The position numbers and the translations under genes are program-made. From Saprospiraceae bacterium (lineage in GTDB: Bacteria > Bacteroidota > Bacteroidia > Chitinophagales > Saprospiraceae), in assembly GCA_020628645.1 (NCBI GenBank), contig JAHDES010000003.1, positions 1 through 64,000 on the forward strand: a stretch of 64,000 nucleotides of DNA. The letters run 5' to 3'. Positions 26,527-35,485 of the stretch are shown here, piece by piece. Positions within the stretch are counted from its first letter, which is position 1; each line of letters opens with the position of its first letter. The notes below the pieces were generated by a model. The model was not told where the DNA came from and searched no databases. It worked only from the letters and a program-made list of their open reading frames with translations.

Positions 26527-27059
26527 ATCGACAAGAAGAACATATAAAAAATACCTTCCAGCAATTCTTTAAGGAAGATCAAGTAGAAGCACCTGATCAC
26601 ATAAAATCGAATGTGCTACGTCAGTTTCGAGCAGCGCATACGGCTACTTCAAAACCTTTTTATCAGCGAGTGCTTCCTCTTTGGCAAGTTGCCGCTGGAT
26701 TTCTTTTACTAGTAGGGGCTTTTTCATATTTATATCTTCAAAAAACAGGAGTTATTCAAGAAGTAGCTGTTGAAGTACCCAATCGTGTTTACATCTGTCA
26801 GACCGATACCATCGTAAAAACACAAGAAAAAATTGTCGAAATAGAAGTACCTAAAATTATTTATCGTATCCAAGAAATTAGAATTCCAGCTCCACCAGCA
26901 GAATTCGTTAACTCCACACCTATTGAAAATCGGATGACTTCTTCTAAAATTGACATCAATCAAATTCCCCCGATGGGTTCACCGGTGTCTATTGGTCGTA
27001 ATGCAGATGATGAAGCTGCTCTCATGGATTTATTTGTAGAATTGAAAGAACGAGATTAA
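26523..27059 (+). CDS. Single-pass membrane protein, probable anti-sigma factor
   Basis: A 178-residue protein with a soluble N-terminus (about 1-50, DHIKSNVLRQFRAAH), one membrane helix (about 57-75, LPLWQVAAGFLLLVGAFSYLYL) and a proline- and isoleucine-rich outer part. This topology and the ATGA overlap with the sigma gene are what one expects of an anti-sigma factor. No zinc-type HxxxCxxC motif is present. I choose the ATG at 26523, because the in-frame ATG at 26484 lies within the sigma gene. The function is inferred from context only. Confidence 0.65.
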   Translation: MNRQEEHIKNTFQQFFKEDQVEAPDHIKSNVLRQFRAAHTATSKPFYQRVLPLWQVAAGFLLLVGAFSYLYLQKTGVIQEVAVEVPNRVYICQTDTIVKTQEKIVEIEVPKIIYRIQEIRIPAPPAEFVNSTPIENRMTSSKIDINQIPPMGSPVSIGRNADDEAALMDLFVELKERD

Positions 27060-27218
27060 TTTTTTAGAAACTTAGATAAATCCTGTGAAACATAAAAAAT
27101 ATAAATCGCAATTTTTGTCAAAGAACTATTTTTTAAACCTAATCCAAAAACCCTAAATTCGTGCTATTAACTTTCTCTTAGTTTCCTTGTTTAATTTTTA
27201 ACTAAGTATTTGAATAGC

Positions 27219-28319
27219 ATGAGCAATACACAATTTTACAATTTAGTCGTTTCCAACATCACGCAAGAAACAGAAGATACAGTTTCAATTAGTTTTAGTA
27301 TTCCAACTGATTTAAAAGAAACCTTTCAATATATTCAAGGACAATATCTCACCCTGAAATTTAACATCAAAGGAGAAGAAGCAAGACGAGCTTATTCAAT
27401 GTCGAGTAGTCCTCTAGAAGAAGAAATTACAGTAAGTGTAAAAAGAGTAAAAAATGGTTTGGTTTCTAATCATATTCACGATCAAGTTAAGAAAGGAGAT
27501 TACATCGAAGTAATGCCTCCAGATGGTCGTTTTTATACCAAATTAGATCGCGATCATAAAAAAACGTATTATTTTTTTGGAGCAGGAAGTGGTATTACCC
27601 CTTTAATGTCGATTATCAAAACGATTTTAGAAGAAGAACCTCAAAATACGGTCTATCTTTTTTATGGAAATCGCAATGAAAATAATATCATCTTCAAACA
27701 ACAATTCGATCAGCTCCAACAACGTTATGCCGATCAATTTTTTGTGGATTATATCGTTTCTCAACCTACCAAAACCAAGGCTGGAGGCTTAGGCGGCTTT
27801 TTCAAAAAACCAACGATTAATTGGAAAGGTAAAGTTGGGCGAATAGATGCTACAACTACAGCCACTTTTTTAGACGAACATCCTGTTCGATATAAAGAAT
27901 GTGAATATTTTATCTGTGGCCCGGGTCAAATGATTGATACAGTTGAAGCCTACTTACAACAAAAAGGAGTGGACAATAAACACATTCATACAGAGCGATT
28001 TACAGTTGCATCTTCTGATAAAAAATCAGTAGCTGGTGTCGCAGGAGCTGCGCTTAGTGTTCAATTAGATGGAAAAACCATTACATCTACAGTCCCCAAA
28101 GGAAAAACGATTTTGGATGTATTGATTGCTGAAAAACATGATCCGCCTTATTCTTGTACGAGTGGTGCTTGTTCTAGTTGTATGGCAAAAGTTTTAAAAG
28201 GAAAGGTAGAAATGGATGCCTGTTTTGCACTCGATGATGAAGAGGTCGAAGAAGGTTTTATTCTCACTTGCCAAGCCCATCCTACTACCGACGAAGTAGA
28301 AATCACTTTTGATGTGTAA
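27219..28319 (+). CDS. PaaE-like FAD/2Fe-2S NAD(P)H oxidoreductase
   Basis: Electron-transfer flavoprotein with three domains in order: an FAD-binding barrel (RAYSMSSSP), an NAD(P)-binding domain ([38 protein letters not shown]) and a C-terminal plant-type ferredoxin domain. The ferredoxin domain has cysteines in [15 protein letters not shown] and a fourth in FILTCQAH. This is the layout of phenylacetyl-CoA epoxidase reductase PaaE and of reductases feeding desaturases or hydroxylases. No paaABCD neighbour is present, so it probably serves a different oxygenase, for example a lipid or carotenoid enzyme. An in-frame TTG at 27210 is the alternative start. Confidence 0.87.
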   Translation: MSNTQFYNLVVSNITQETEDTVSISFSIPTDLKETFQYIQGQYLTLKFNIKGEEARRAYSMSSSPLEEEITVSVKRVKNGLVSNHIHDQVKKGDYIEVMPPDGRFYTKLDRDHKKTYYFFGAGSGITPLMSIIKTILEEEPQNTVYLFYGNRNENNIIFKQQFDQLQQRYADQFFVDYIVSQPTKTKAGGLGGFFKKPTINWKGKVGRIDATTTATFLDEHPVRYKECEYFICGPGQMIDTVEAYLQQKGVDNKHIHTERFTVASSDKKSVAGVAGAALSVQLDGKTITSTVPKGKTILDVLIAEKHDPPYSCTSGACSSCMAKVLKGKVEMDACFALDDEEVEEGFILTCQAHPTTDEVEITFDV

Positions 28320-28395
28320 TAAATAGTTTTTGAAGTTTACTAACCCTTAAACAGTCTTTAAAAAATATATTAAGCTGAAATCAATCGCTTTTTCT

Positions 28396-28403
28396 TACTT
28401 TTG
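28396..28403 (+). promoter_or_regulatory. Possible -7 box upstream of lgt
   Basis: TACTTTTG matches TANNTTTG, 60 bp before the lgt ATG. A CTG, not TTG, is at the -33 position, so support is partial. Confidence 0.3.
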
Positions 28404-28462
28404 CAAAGATTGCGAAAACAAGGCTGTTTTCTCTATTAATTTCTAGTAAACACCATCATACT

Positions 28463-29632
28463 ATGTTTCCAGATTTGTCTTATATCCTTCACTATCTTTT
28501 TGGCACACAACCTGATAATTGGACTTCCATTGTAAAAACATTTGGATTGTTTTTAGTATTTGCATTTTTGTCAAGTGCTTTTTTTCTTTATTTAGAATTA
28601 AAACGAAAAGAAGAGGAAGGGCTTTTTCAAGCTAAAACAATAGAAATAGAAGTTGGTAAACCTGCTAGTATTCAAGAATTGATTGTCAATGCTATAATTG
28701 GTTTTTTACTGGGCTTTAAAGGAGTTTACGCCTATCAAAATTTTGCAGAATTTCAACAGGATGCGGCAGGGGTTTTACTTTCTGGAAAAGGCGTATTTTG
28801 GGGAGGTTTGTTAGGAGCTTTAATAATAGGTGGAATCAAGTTTTGGGAGAAACACAGAGAACGATTAGATAAGCCAATCAAAAAACGCCTTACGGTACAT
28901 GCTTACGATCATATTGGTGATATTACCATTGTGGCAGCAATTTCAGGAATTATTGGAGCAAAATTATTTGCGGTTTTCGAAGATATGGAAACCTTGATGA
29001 ATGATCCACTGGGCGTACTTTTATCTGGAAGTGGAATGGCTATTTATGGGGGCTTAATTGTAGCCTTTGTAGTAGTGTATATCTATGTAAAACGATTGGG
29101 TTTAAAACCCATTCATGTTATGGATGCCGTTGCTCCTGCCTTAATGGTCGGCTATGGTGTAGGACGTATGGGATGTCATTTTTCAGGAGATGGGGATTGG
29201 GGAATTCCAAATACAGCAGAAACACCGAGTTGGTGGATTTTTCCTGATTGGGCATGGGCCTATGATTATCCTAATAATGTTTTGAATCAAACTAGAGGAA
29301 ACGTCATTGAAGGTTGTGAATTTTTATATTGTAATCGACTCGCCGAGCCTGTTTGGCCCACCCCTATTTACGAAATCATCATGGCGTTTATTATCGTAGC
29401 TATTTTATGGTCGTTAAGAAAGCGTATTAAAATTCCAGGGATGTTATTTTTTATCTATTTAATTTTTAACGGTTTCGAACGCTTTTGGATTGAGAAAATA
29501 CGGGTGAATGCAAAATATGACTGGGGTTTTATTCAACCTACACAAGCCGAGGTCATTTCTACTTTACTCTTCTTAACAGGAGTTATTGGTTGTTTTGTTT
29601 TATGGAGAAAAAACAAGGCTTTGTCTAATTAA
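28463..29632 (+). CDS. lgt: Prolipoprotein diacylglyceryl transferase
   Basis: Inner-membrane enzyme that moves diacylglycerol from phosphatidylglycerol onto the lipobox cysteine of preprolipoproteins. At least seven hydrophobic helices are seen. The family signature appears as GYGVGRMGCHFSGDGDWG, with the catalytic-region arginine in GRMG, and YEIIMAFIIVAILW and FNGFERFWIEKIRVN follow near the end. At 389 residues it is longer than the enterobacterial enzyme (about 290) because of a long loop between the first helices and an insertion after the signature. Such long forms are usual in Bacteroidota. It serves the many lipoproteins encoded nearby. Confidence 0.9.
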   Translation: MFPDLSYILHYLFGTQPDNWTSIVKTFGLFLVFAFLSSAFFLYLELKRKEEEGLFQAKTIEIEVGKPASIQELIVNAIIGFLLGFKGVYAYQNFAEFQQDAAGVLLSGKGVFWGGLLGALIIGGIKFWEKHRERLDKPIKKRLTVHAYDHIGDITIVAAISGIIGAKLFAVFEDMETLMNDPLGVLLSGSGMAIYGGLIVAFVVVYIYVKRLGLKPIHVMDAVAPALMVGYGVGRMGCHFSGDGDWGIPNTAETPSWWIFPDWAWAYDYPNNVLNQTRGNVIEGCEFLYCNRLAEPVWPTPIYEIIMAFIIVAILWSLRKRIKIPGMLFFIYLIFNGFERFWIEKIRVNAKYDWGFIQPTQAEVISTLLFLTGVIGCFVLWRKNKALSN

Positions 29633-29766
29633 TTTTCAATCTCGTAACTAGTTGAGTTATATTGCTGTTATAGTAAAGAAAAGCTTTTCCTTCCCAGAGG
29701 TTTTTTTTAATTTTATGGTACTTCTAAAAGAACTACTTATTTAAATATTCAACAGCACTCACATTA

Positions 29767-30537
29767 ATGAGAAGAGATCAATTAAGTGTAGCATTTTTTG
29801 TTTTTCTAATGTTCATGGTATTTGGCGGTAAAGTTTCCGCTATTTTACCCTTGGTTATCATATATTTTGTCATCCGTTCTATGATGGGAAATACAGATAA
29901 TCGTAGAGGACGTGATACTCGCCGCTATGACGAACGTTCACGCCGAGCAGCAGATCAAGAAAGAAGACGCTACCAAGAACAACGTCGTTATGATGAAGAA
30001 CAAGCAAGACGACGACGAGCCGAACAAATGCGAGAAGACTATAATCGTCGCCGTAGAACTGCCGAACGCGAAAGAGCTACTCGTCGTACCACTCCACGTG
30101 TAAAGAAAAATCCTTATAAAAAAACGGGCGTAACCAAATTTAATGATTACGACTATGATGGTGCAATTGAAGATTTCAAAAAAGCACTTGAAATTGATGC
30201 ATCCGATATATCTGTTCATTTTAATCTCGCCTGTTGTTACTCTTTAAATGAAGATAAAGACAATGCCTTTTATCATTTGAGCAAGGCTGTAGCATTGGGT
30301 TATACCGATACTAAGAAAATCATGGAGCATGATGCGCTTGCTTATTTACGCATTCAGGATGAATTTGAAGCCTTTAAAAATAATGGTTTCCGTATTGTAG
30401 AATCTTCCAATAAAACGGAAACTAAAAAAGAAAATTCTAACTTAATCGAGCAACTCAAACGCTTACAAGAATTACGCGAACGAGGGGTATTAACAGAACA
30501 AGAATTTGTAAAACAAAAAGAAAAATTATTAGGATAA
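29767..30537 (+). CDS. TPR/SHOCT membrane protein, tandem copy 1 (without TM2)
   Basis: First of three tandem paralogs. An N-terminal hydrophobic hairpin (about residues 8-40) replaces the TM2 domain of its siblings. A very basic arginine-rich linker (about 45-115) follows. A TPR-like unit (TKFNDYDYDGAIEDFKKALEI, VHFNLACCYSLNEDKDNAFYHL, AVALGY) leads to the block LAYLRIQDEFEAFKNNGF. The last 30 residues (LIEQLKRLQELRERGVLTEQEF) form a SHOCT-type helix pair. Role unknown. The basic linker could contact nucleic acid or acidic lipid head groups. Confidence 0.65.
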   Translation: MRRDQLSVAFFVFLMFMVFGGKVSAILPLVIIYFVIRSMMGNTDNRRGRDTRRYDERSRRAADQERRRYQEQRRYDEEQARRRRAEQMREDYNRRRRTAERERATRRTTPRVKKNPYKKTGVTKFNDYDYDGAIEDFKKALEIDASDISVHFNLACCYSLNEDKDNAFYHLSKAVALGYTDTKKIMEHDALAYLRIQDEFEAFKNNGFRIVESSNKTETKKENSNLIEQLKRLQELRERGVLTEQEFVKQKEKLLG

Positions 30538-30546
30538 GCTACATCC

Positions 30547-31359
30547 ATGAAAAATAAAGTAATTGCAGCATTATTGGCATTTTTTGCAGGTGGTTTTGGT
30601 GTACACCGTTTTTATCTTGGACAATCAGGTTTAGGCGTGTTGTATCTCTGTTTTTTCTGGACTATGATTCCATTCTTTGTGTCTTTCATTGATGCCATTC
30701 TTTTTTTAGTAATGGATGACCGAAATTTTGATCGAAAATATAATCTTCAATACTTAAATGATGAAGATTTTAGACGATATGATACCGATTTTGAACGAAG
30801 ACGAGAACGACAATATGGTCAGCCTAAACATCGTGTAAATGATTATCGTCGAAACCCTCCTCAATACAAAAGAACTTCAAATCCTTCTCCTTCTCGGCGT
30901 AAAACAAAGCGTGTTGTCCCCAATCCATATCGTGATAGTGGTATAGAAAAATTTAAAGATTATGACTTTTTAGGAGCGATTGAAGATTTTGAAAAAGCAT
31001 TGCAAGTGAATGATAAAGATTTGACGATCCATTTTAATTTAGCTTGTGCTTATTCGATTACTGAGCAAGAAAAGGAAGCCTTTTATCATTTAGATCAAGC
31101 TGTAGCACTAGGCTTTAATGATTTTGAGCGTATACAAAAACACGATGCGCTTGCTTTTTTGCGCATTCAAGATGAGTTTGATGCCTTTAAATCTAATGGC
31201 TATCGTTTATCTGAAAACTTAGTTATAGAAGAGGAAGAACCCGCTGGTGATTTCAATCCTGATTTATTGGAACAACTCAATAAACTCCAAATTTTACGAG
31301 AACGTGGCGTACTAACCGAAGAAGAATTTCAAATACAAAAAGGGCGATTACTCCGCTAA
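30547..31359 (+). CDS. TM2-TPR-SHOCT membrane protein, tandem copy 2
   Basis: Second of three paralogs. Residues of about 1-65 are a TM2 domain (ALLAFFAGGFGVHRFYLGQSGLG, FVSFIDAILFLVMDD), a two-helix membrane module with a DRF-like turn. A basic linker of about 60 residues follows, then the TPR-like unit (FKDYDFLGAIEDFEKALQV, HFNLACAYSITEQEKEAFYHL), the ALAFLRIQDEFDAF block and a terminal SHOCT-type segment (LNKLQILRERGVLTEEEF). It begins nine bases after copy 1, so the genes form one operon. No known function for this architecture comes to mind. Confidence 0.7.
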   Translation: MKNKVIAALLAFFAGGFGVHRFYLGQSGLGVLYLCFFWTMIPFFVSFIDAILFLVMDDRNFDRKYNLQYLNDEDFRRYDTDFERRRERQYGQPKHRVNDYRRNPPQYKRTSNPSPSRRKTKRVVPNPYRDSGIEKFKDYDFLGAIEDFEKALQVNDKDLTIHFNLACAYSITEQEKEAFYHLDQAVALGFNDFERIQKHDALAFLRIQDEFDAFKSNGYRLSENLVIEEEEPAGDFNPDLLEQLNKLQILRERGVLTEEEFQIQKGRLLR

Positions 31360-31381
31360 AATTTCCTGAAACCCACTACCA

Positions 31382-32224
31382 ATGAAAAATAAAAATCAGA
31401 CGGCTATTCTTGCTTTATTTTTAGGTCTTTTTGGTACACATCGTTTTCATTTGGGCCAACGTGCACTTGGTTTTTTACATTTTGGGTTTTTCTTAGCAGG
31501 TTTCATTCTGATGTTAGTGATACCCAACCATATTCCAATTAAAACAAGTTTCCTTAGCTTTTTTTTCGGACTTCCTATAATTGTTAGCTTTATAGATGCG
31601 ATTCTTTTCTTGTCTATGGATAAAGAAGATTTTGATGCAAAATATAATAACAAAGGTATTTCAGAGACGCATCTAGAGGAAACAGAAAACATTGAAAACA
31701 GAAAAAAGATTCAGCAAGATCGAGACAATTTTATAAAACAACAACGTCAAATTCGAGTACAACAAAAGAACCAAAAAGTAACAACAATAGTCAATCCCTT
31801 CGAAAAAAGTGGTTTGCAAAAGTTCAAAGACTATGATTTTGATGGGGCTATCGAAGACTTTGAAAAAGCTTTATCTGTCAGGGAAAATGACCCTAATATC
31901 CACTTTAAACTCGCTTGCGCTTATGCTACTACAGAACAAGCTGATGAAGCATTTTATCATCTGGATCGCTCGGTAGCATTGGGATTCAAGGATTTTGAGC
32001 AAATAAAAACTGCTGACGAACTTTCCTTTTTACGCTTACAAGATGAATTTGAAAATTTTCAAAATAATAATTTTAGGCTGTCACAAAAAATCCTAAAAAA
32101 AGAAAAAAACCTCACAGAATCTTCTAATTTACTTGAACAATTGCAAAAATTAGCCGAACTTAGGGAAAGAGGTTTGCTTACAGAGCAAGAGTATACCCAT
32201 CGAAAGCATATTTTATTGCAATAA
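31382..32224 (+). CDS. TM2-TPR-SHOCT membrane protein, tandem copy 3
   Basis: Third paralog, 280 residues, with the same order as copy 2. It has a TM2 domain (LALFLGLFGTHRFHLGQRALG, with a longer loop, then VSFIDAILFLSMDKEDF), a glutamine- and charge-rich linker, the TPR-like unit (FKDYDFDGAIEDFEKALSV, HFKLACAYATTEQADEAFYHL), the LSFLRLQDEFENFQ block and a SHOCT-type end (LQKLAELRERGLLTEQEY). The linker is much less arginine-rich than in copies 1 and 2, so the membrane and TPR parts are conserved while the linker changes. Confidence 0.7.
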   Translation: MKNKNQTAILALFLGLFGTHRFHLGQRALGFLHFGFFLAGFILMLVIPNHIPIKTSFLSFFFGLPIIVSFIDAILFLSMDKEDFDAKYNNKGISETHLEETENIENRKKIQQDRDNFIKQQRQIRVQQKNQKVTTIVNPFEKSGLQKFKDYDFDGAIEDFEKALSVRENDPNIHFKLACAYATTEQADEAFYHLDRSVALGFKDFEQIKTADELSFLRLQDEFENFQNNNFRLSQKILKKEKNLTESSNLLEQLQKLAELRERGLLTEQEYTHRKHILLQ

Positions 32225-32505
32225 CCCCTCTCTTCAATTTCTCCCAATACAACTGTCACAGGATAGCCAATTTTTAGATGAATTAATCTAAAAAAAGCTG
32301 CTTCTTCTATTCAAATTCTTATTTTTGATCGAAGAAAATAAAATTAAAAAAGCAAAGCATTTTAAATAATTCTTAACGCATTGAAGCGAACGTTTTTTGA
32401 TTAAGAATCGTTTTAAAATTTGAAGACTACTATGAGAATTGATGATTGAAAATTACACAGCTGAGGAGTGCATCAACAAATGTGATCCTTTTTAAATGAA
32501 CTACT
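32225..32505. other. Intergenic stretch before the CBS gene
   Basis: About 280 bp, A+T-rich. ATTCTTAA (32369-32376) and TTAAGAAT (32401-32408) form a short inverted repeat. I see no coding frame, no tRNA and no clear promoter. Confidence 0.3.
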
Positions 32506-33165
32506 ATGATAGCCAGTACATTAATTTCGAATAGTATTATTCCCTTACGTACTTCTGATACAGGGAGAGAAGCATTGAGCTTGATGCGTGAATTCAATGT
32601 AACCCATCTGCCTATAGTCAATAATGAACAATTATTAGGTTTAGTTTCCGAAGAAGATATTGTTAATCAAGGGATTGATGAAGATATAGGTTCGTATAGT
32701 CTTACCCTTAATCGACCTTATGTAAAAGGGTCTGATCATATCTATGATGTGATACGACAACTAGGGGAGCATCATCTTACCGTTATTCCTGTTATAGATT
32801 ATGATGATAATTATCTTGGTCTTATCACACAAGATAATTTATTGCGATTTTTTGCAGAAGCAGGATCGTTTACAGAACAAGGGAGTATCGTAGTTTTAGA
32901 AATTGCCAAGCGTGATTATTCACTTGCAGAAATATCGCGTATTGTGGAATCTGAAAATGCAGCAATTTTAAGTTCATTTGTTACCACGAATTTAGATCGA
33001 TCCGTAGTAGATGTCACCTTAAAGATAAATCGTAAAGAAATCCAACACATCATTGCTTCTTTTGAACGATTTAACTATAAAATCAAAGGAACATTTTCCG
33101 AAAATGACTACAGTGATGCTTTAATGGATCGTTATGATGCCTTTATTGCTTATTTAAATGTATAA
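32506..33165 (+). CDS. CBS-domain pair protein with ACT-like tail
   Basis: Soluble 219-residue protein. Two CBS motifs cover about residues 1-125 (ALSLMREFNVTHLPIVNNEQLLGLVSEEDI and HHLTVIPVIDYDDNYLGLITQDNLL), normally a site for adenosyl ligands. The remainder (SIVVLEIAKRDYSLAEISRIVESENAAIL) resembles an ACT-type regulatory fold. Proteins like this are widespread in Bacteroidota and often sit next to NAD kinase or pdxJ, but not here. A regulatory role is inferred; no partner enzyme is visible. Confidence 0.8.
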   Translation: MIASTLISNSIIPLRTSDTGREALSLMREFNVTHLPIVNNEQLLGLVSEEDIVNQGIDEDIGSYSLTLNRPYVKGSDHIYDVIRQLGEHHLTVIPVIDYDDNYLGLITQDNLLRFFAEAGSFTEQGSIVVLEIAKRDYSLAEISRIVESENAAILSSFVTTNLDRSVVDVTLKINRKEIQHIIASFERFNYKIKGTFSENDYSDALMDRYDAFIAYLNV

Positions 33166-33190
33166 GCATTAAGTTTTCATTAGCCCTTTT

Positions 33191-34246
33191 TTACAACATA
33201 CTCTGTATAAACCCTTTTTGAATCAGCAACTCCAAATTGGTCATTACCAATTCACCCATATTGTGGCATCGTAAGAATAAATCTGTCTTATGGTGTAAAC
33301 TCAATTCTTCAGCCAATTGTGTCACTTTTTCAGGGGACGAAATAGTATCTTTTCGCATCTCATCTAATAAGTTATTCAGTCGCCGCCTTCCTAAACGTAC
33401 TCTATTAGCAATCAAAGAACGCTCTTCAAGTTGATATTGCTTCACGGTTTCGGAAGTCATATGCTTAATCCCTAGAAAAATAATCGGATTATTTTCTTTA
33501 AAATATTGAGGTAAATAGAAGTTTTTTCTTCCTTCATAAGATTGTTGATCAAAATCTATTGCTCGAATACGATATTGTGAACCTTCAATATCTGGAGTAA
33601 TATCAATCACATAATTATAAGCACGCATATCCCCTAAAAGCCGTACAAAACAACGCTCATTAAATTTGACAAATTCTTTTGCAATTCGGATTTGATTGAA
33701 ACTATTTTCTTCTTCCAAATATTTACTCCCCATAAATTGATCCCCTGGAATACCAGCAATATGTTCCTCAATCAAGGTAGCACCATCCACTAAATAGGTG
33801 ATACGATTGGGTGATAATAAATGCTCTAATTCCAAACCATAAATACGGCTGGCATCAGCGCGTTTCACATAAAAATGGTCATAATTATCATTGTAACGAT
33901 TGATAATTCGAACACGAAAGGGTTTCGTATTTCCAAAGGTACAGAAGTCAATTCGGTCTACAGAAAGGTGTTCCAATACTTCAATATCTCCGTCTGTTTT
34001 TAATAGAGCATAAATTTGGGTGAGTGATTTATACAATTCTTGTTCGTCAGATGCAGAATAATACACCGTTTCCCACAAGGTATCTTCTCCATTAATATCT
34101 AAAAGGGCTAATGAAGTTGAAAAACGTAATAGGTCATCGTATTGTATAGGGAGATTGATTTCTCGATTGTATTTTCGAAGGTACAATCGAAGTGGGCTTT
34201 GTATAGGATAGCTGATTTTCTTTTTAGAAGGTACATCTCCTTTCAT
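33191..34246 (-). CDS. Kinase-like protein of unknown function
   Basis: I recognise no named family in this 351-residue protein, but it carries marks of a protein-kinase/phosphotransferase fold. RLLGDMRAYNYVIDI resembles a catalytic loop (D then N four residues on), and RIRAIDFDQQSYEG resembles a DFG/DFD metal-binding strand. Upstream are the segments YLVDGATLIEEHIAGIPGDQF and NQIRIAKEFVKFNERCFV. A C-terminal helical region (about 265-351) follows. It lies alone, converging on the CBS gene. It could be an active small-molecule or protein kinase, or a pseudokinase. Confidence 0.5.
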   Translation of the reverse strand: MKGDVPSKKKISYPIQSPLRLYLRKYNREINLPIQYDDLLRFSTSLALLDINGEDTLWETVYYSASDEQELYKSLTQIYALLKTDGDIEVLEHLSVDRIDFCTFGNTKPFRVRIINRYNDNYDHFYVKRADASRIYGLELEHLLSPNRITYLVDGATLIEEHIAGIPGDQFMGSKYLEEENSFNQIRIAKEFVKFNERCFVRLLGDMRAYNYVIDITPDIEGSQYRIRAIDFDQQSYEGRKNFYLPQYFKENNPIIFLGIKHMTSETVKQYQLEERSLIANRVRLGRRRLNNLLDEMRKDTISSPEKVTQLAEELSLHHKTDLFLRCHNMGELVMTNLELLIQKGFIQSML

Positions 34247-34292
34247 TGGATAATCTTTTATATAAATTCTAACGAAAGATAGAAGGTTTTGG

Positions 34293-35399
34293 TTAGGATT
34301 TTATAAAACTTTCAAACGTTCGTTCATAAATAGGTAGAAGAATCAACCAATCATAGTTTTTGATTTTTTCCTTATAAGATTTATTTTGAATAGAATGTGG
34401 AAAATAGTCTAACACTTTTTTTGTCTTTTGGTATAATTCATTTTGACTAGAATAGAAATGTGTTTCGTGCAAGGAAGTATCGATATGCTCAGGATAAGCT
34501 AATCGTTTGGGTAATAATGGATAATTTTCAGTATAAATAGCTTCTACTACGCTTCCTCCAAAAAAATCTTGTTGATTGGTTACAAGATATAAATTTGCTT
34601 GCCAAAGTAAGGTGGAATATTGTTCAAATGAAACAGCATATCCCCAATGAATAATTTGCTCAGATAGTTCCTCTTTTGCTTTTTGAAAAATCGGTGGTTG
34701 TTTGTGATAAGACTCCCCTAATACAATCAAATCAAAATCATAGTTCTCTTTTTTTAATTGAAAAAGTAATTGGAAAAATTGTTTTGGATTTTTATCATAT
34801 TCCCAGCGATGATTCCAGAGAAATGTAGGTTTTGTAGATGGAGTTGTTCTATACTGATTGAATCGTTTTAAATCTAATCCCAAAGGAAGTACTTGACTTT
34901 TTTTAGCGATCTCTTCTATCGTTTCTAAATTTTGATAATCGGGAAATTGTTTTAAAAAAGACGGCAATGCTTCTAAAAAAGACGTACGATGATAGTATGA
35001 ATTAAAAAATGTCGCATCCGCTGCCAACGCACTTGTGTAATTTATAAATCCGTAATGATTGTCTCGTTTTAGAGCTACATCTTGATCTGTAGGTGACCAG
35101 GGATAGGTTAATTGATTTTCATGAAAATATAATAAAATGGGGGATTGAGTTATCTTTTTTTTAGCAATAGCCATGAAGCTTGTTATATCTAACATATCTG
35201 TAGCTAAAATAAGATCTGCTTTAAATTCAATATTTAAATATTGTTTGGCAAGTGTAATTGCTGCACCATGCATGCGCCATTTCCAATGTCTTCCTTCTAG
35301 TTTTAACAGATGTATATCATGCTTACTTTTAGTAGCAAAGGAGGTAGCCCATTGTTGATGACTTGCAGTAAAAAAAGGTTCGATGAGAAGAATTTTCAT
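34293..35399 (-). CDS. tRNA-queuosine mannosyltransferase-like GT4 enzyme (DUF3524 N-domain)
   Basis: A 368-residue glycosyltransferase of the GTDC1/QTMAN family, whose animal member adds mannose to queuosine at the wobble base of tRNA-Asp. The N-terminal DUF3524 domain is clear: LLIEPFFTASHQQWA, RHWKWRMHGAAITLA, ATDMLD, FHENQLTYPW, and INYTSALAADATFFNSYYHR. The C-terminal half is a GT4-type Rossmann domain (FLWNHRWEYDKNPKQFF, DFFGGSVVEAIY). In bacteria the substrate is unproven. The gene is single and just downstream of the thiolase terminator. Confidence 0.82.
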   Translation of the reverse strand: MKILLIEPFFTASHQQWATSFATKSKHDIHLLKLEGRHWKWRMHGAAITLAKQYLNIEFKADLILATDMLDITSFMAIAKKKITQSPILLYFHENQLTYPWSPTDQDVALKRDNHYGFINYTSALAADATFFNSYYHRTSFLEALPSFLKQFPDYQNLETIEEIAKKSQVLPLGLDLKRFNQYRTTPSTKPTFLWNHRWEYDKNPKQFFQLLFQLKKENYDFDLIVLGESYHKQPPIFQKAKEELSEQIIHWGYAVSFEQYSTLLWQANLYLVTNQQDFFGGSVVEAIYTENYPLLPKRLAYPEHIDTSLHETHFYSSQNELYQKTKKVLDYFPHSIQNKSYKEKIKNYDWLILLPIYERTFESFIKS

Positions 35400-35423
35400 C
35401 AGATGACTTAGCTATAAAAAACA

Positions 35424-35459
35424 AAGCTCGATGAAAATGCTTAGTCTTTCATCGAGCTT
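35424..35459 (-). terminator. Rho-independent terminator of the thiolase operon
   Basis: AAGCTCGATGAAA pairs perfectly with TTTCATCGAGCTT (13-bp arms, 10-base loop), 27 bp beyond the thiolase stop. On the minus strand the stem is followed by a T-rich run. Confidence 0.88.
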
Positions 35460-35485
35460 CATTTATTTAGGATATAGATATAATC

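Noticed and set aside
29912-30219. Small frames on both strands over the arginine-rich linker
   Set aside because: They are shadow frames caused by the repeated CGT/CGC codons of the TPR/SHOCT gene.
30547-32224. Assembly duplication of one gene
   Set aside because: The tandem copies share motifs but differ throughout in sequence, length and N-terminal layout, so they are true paralogs.
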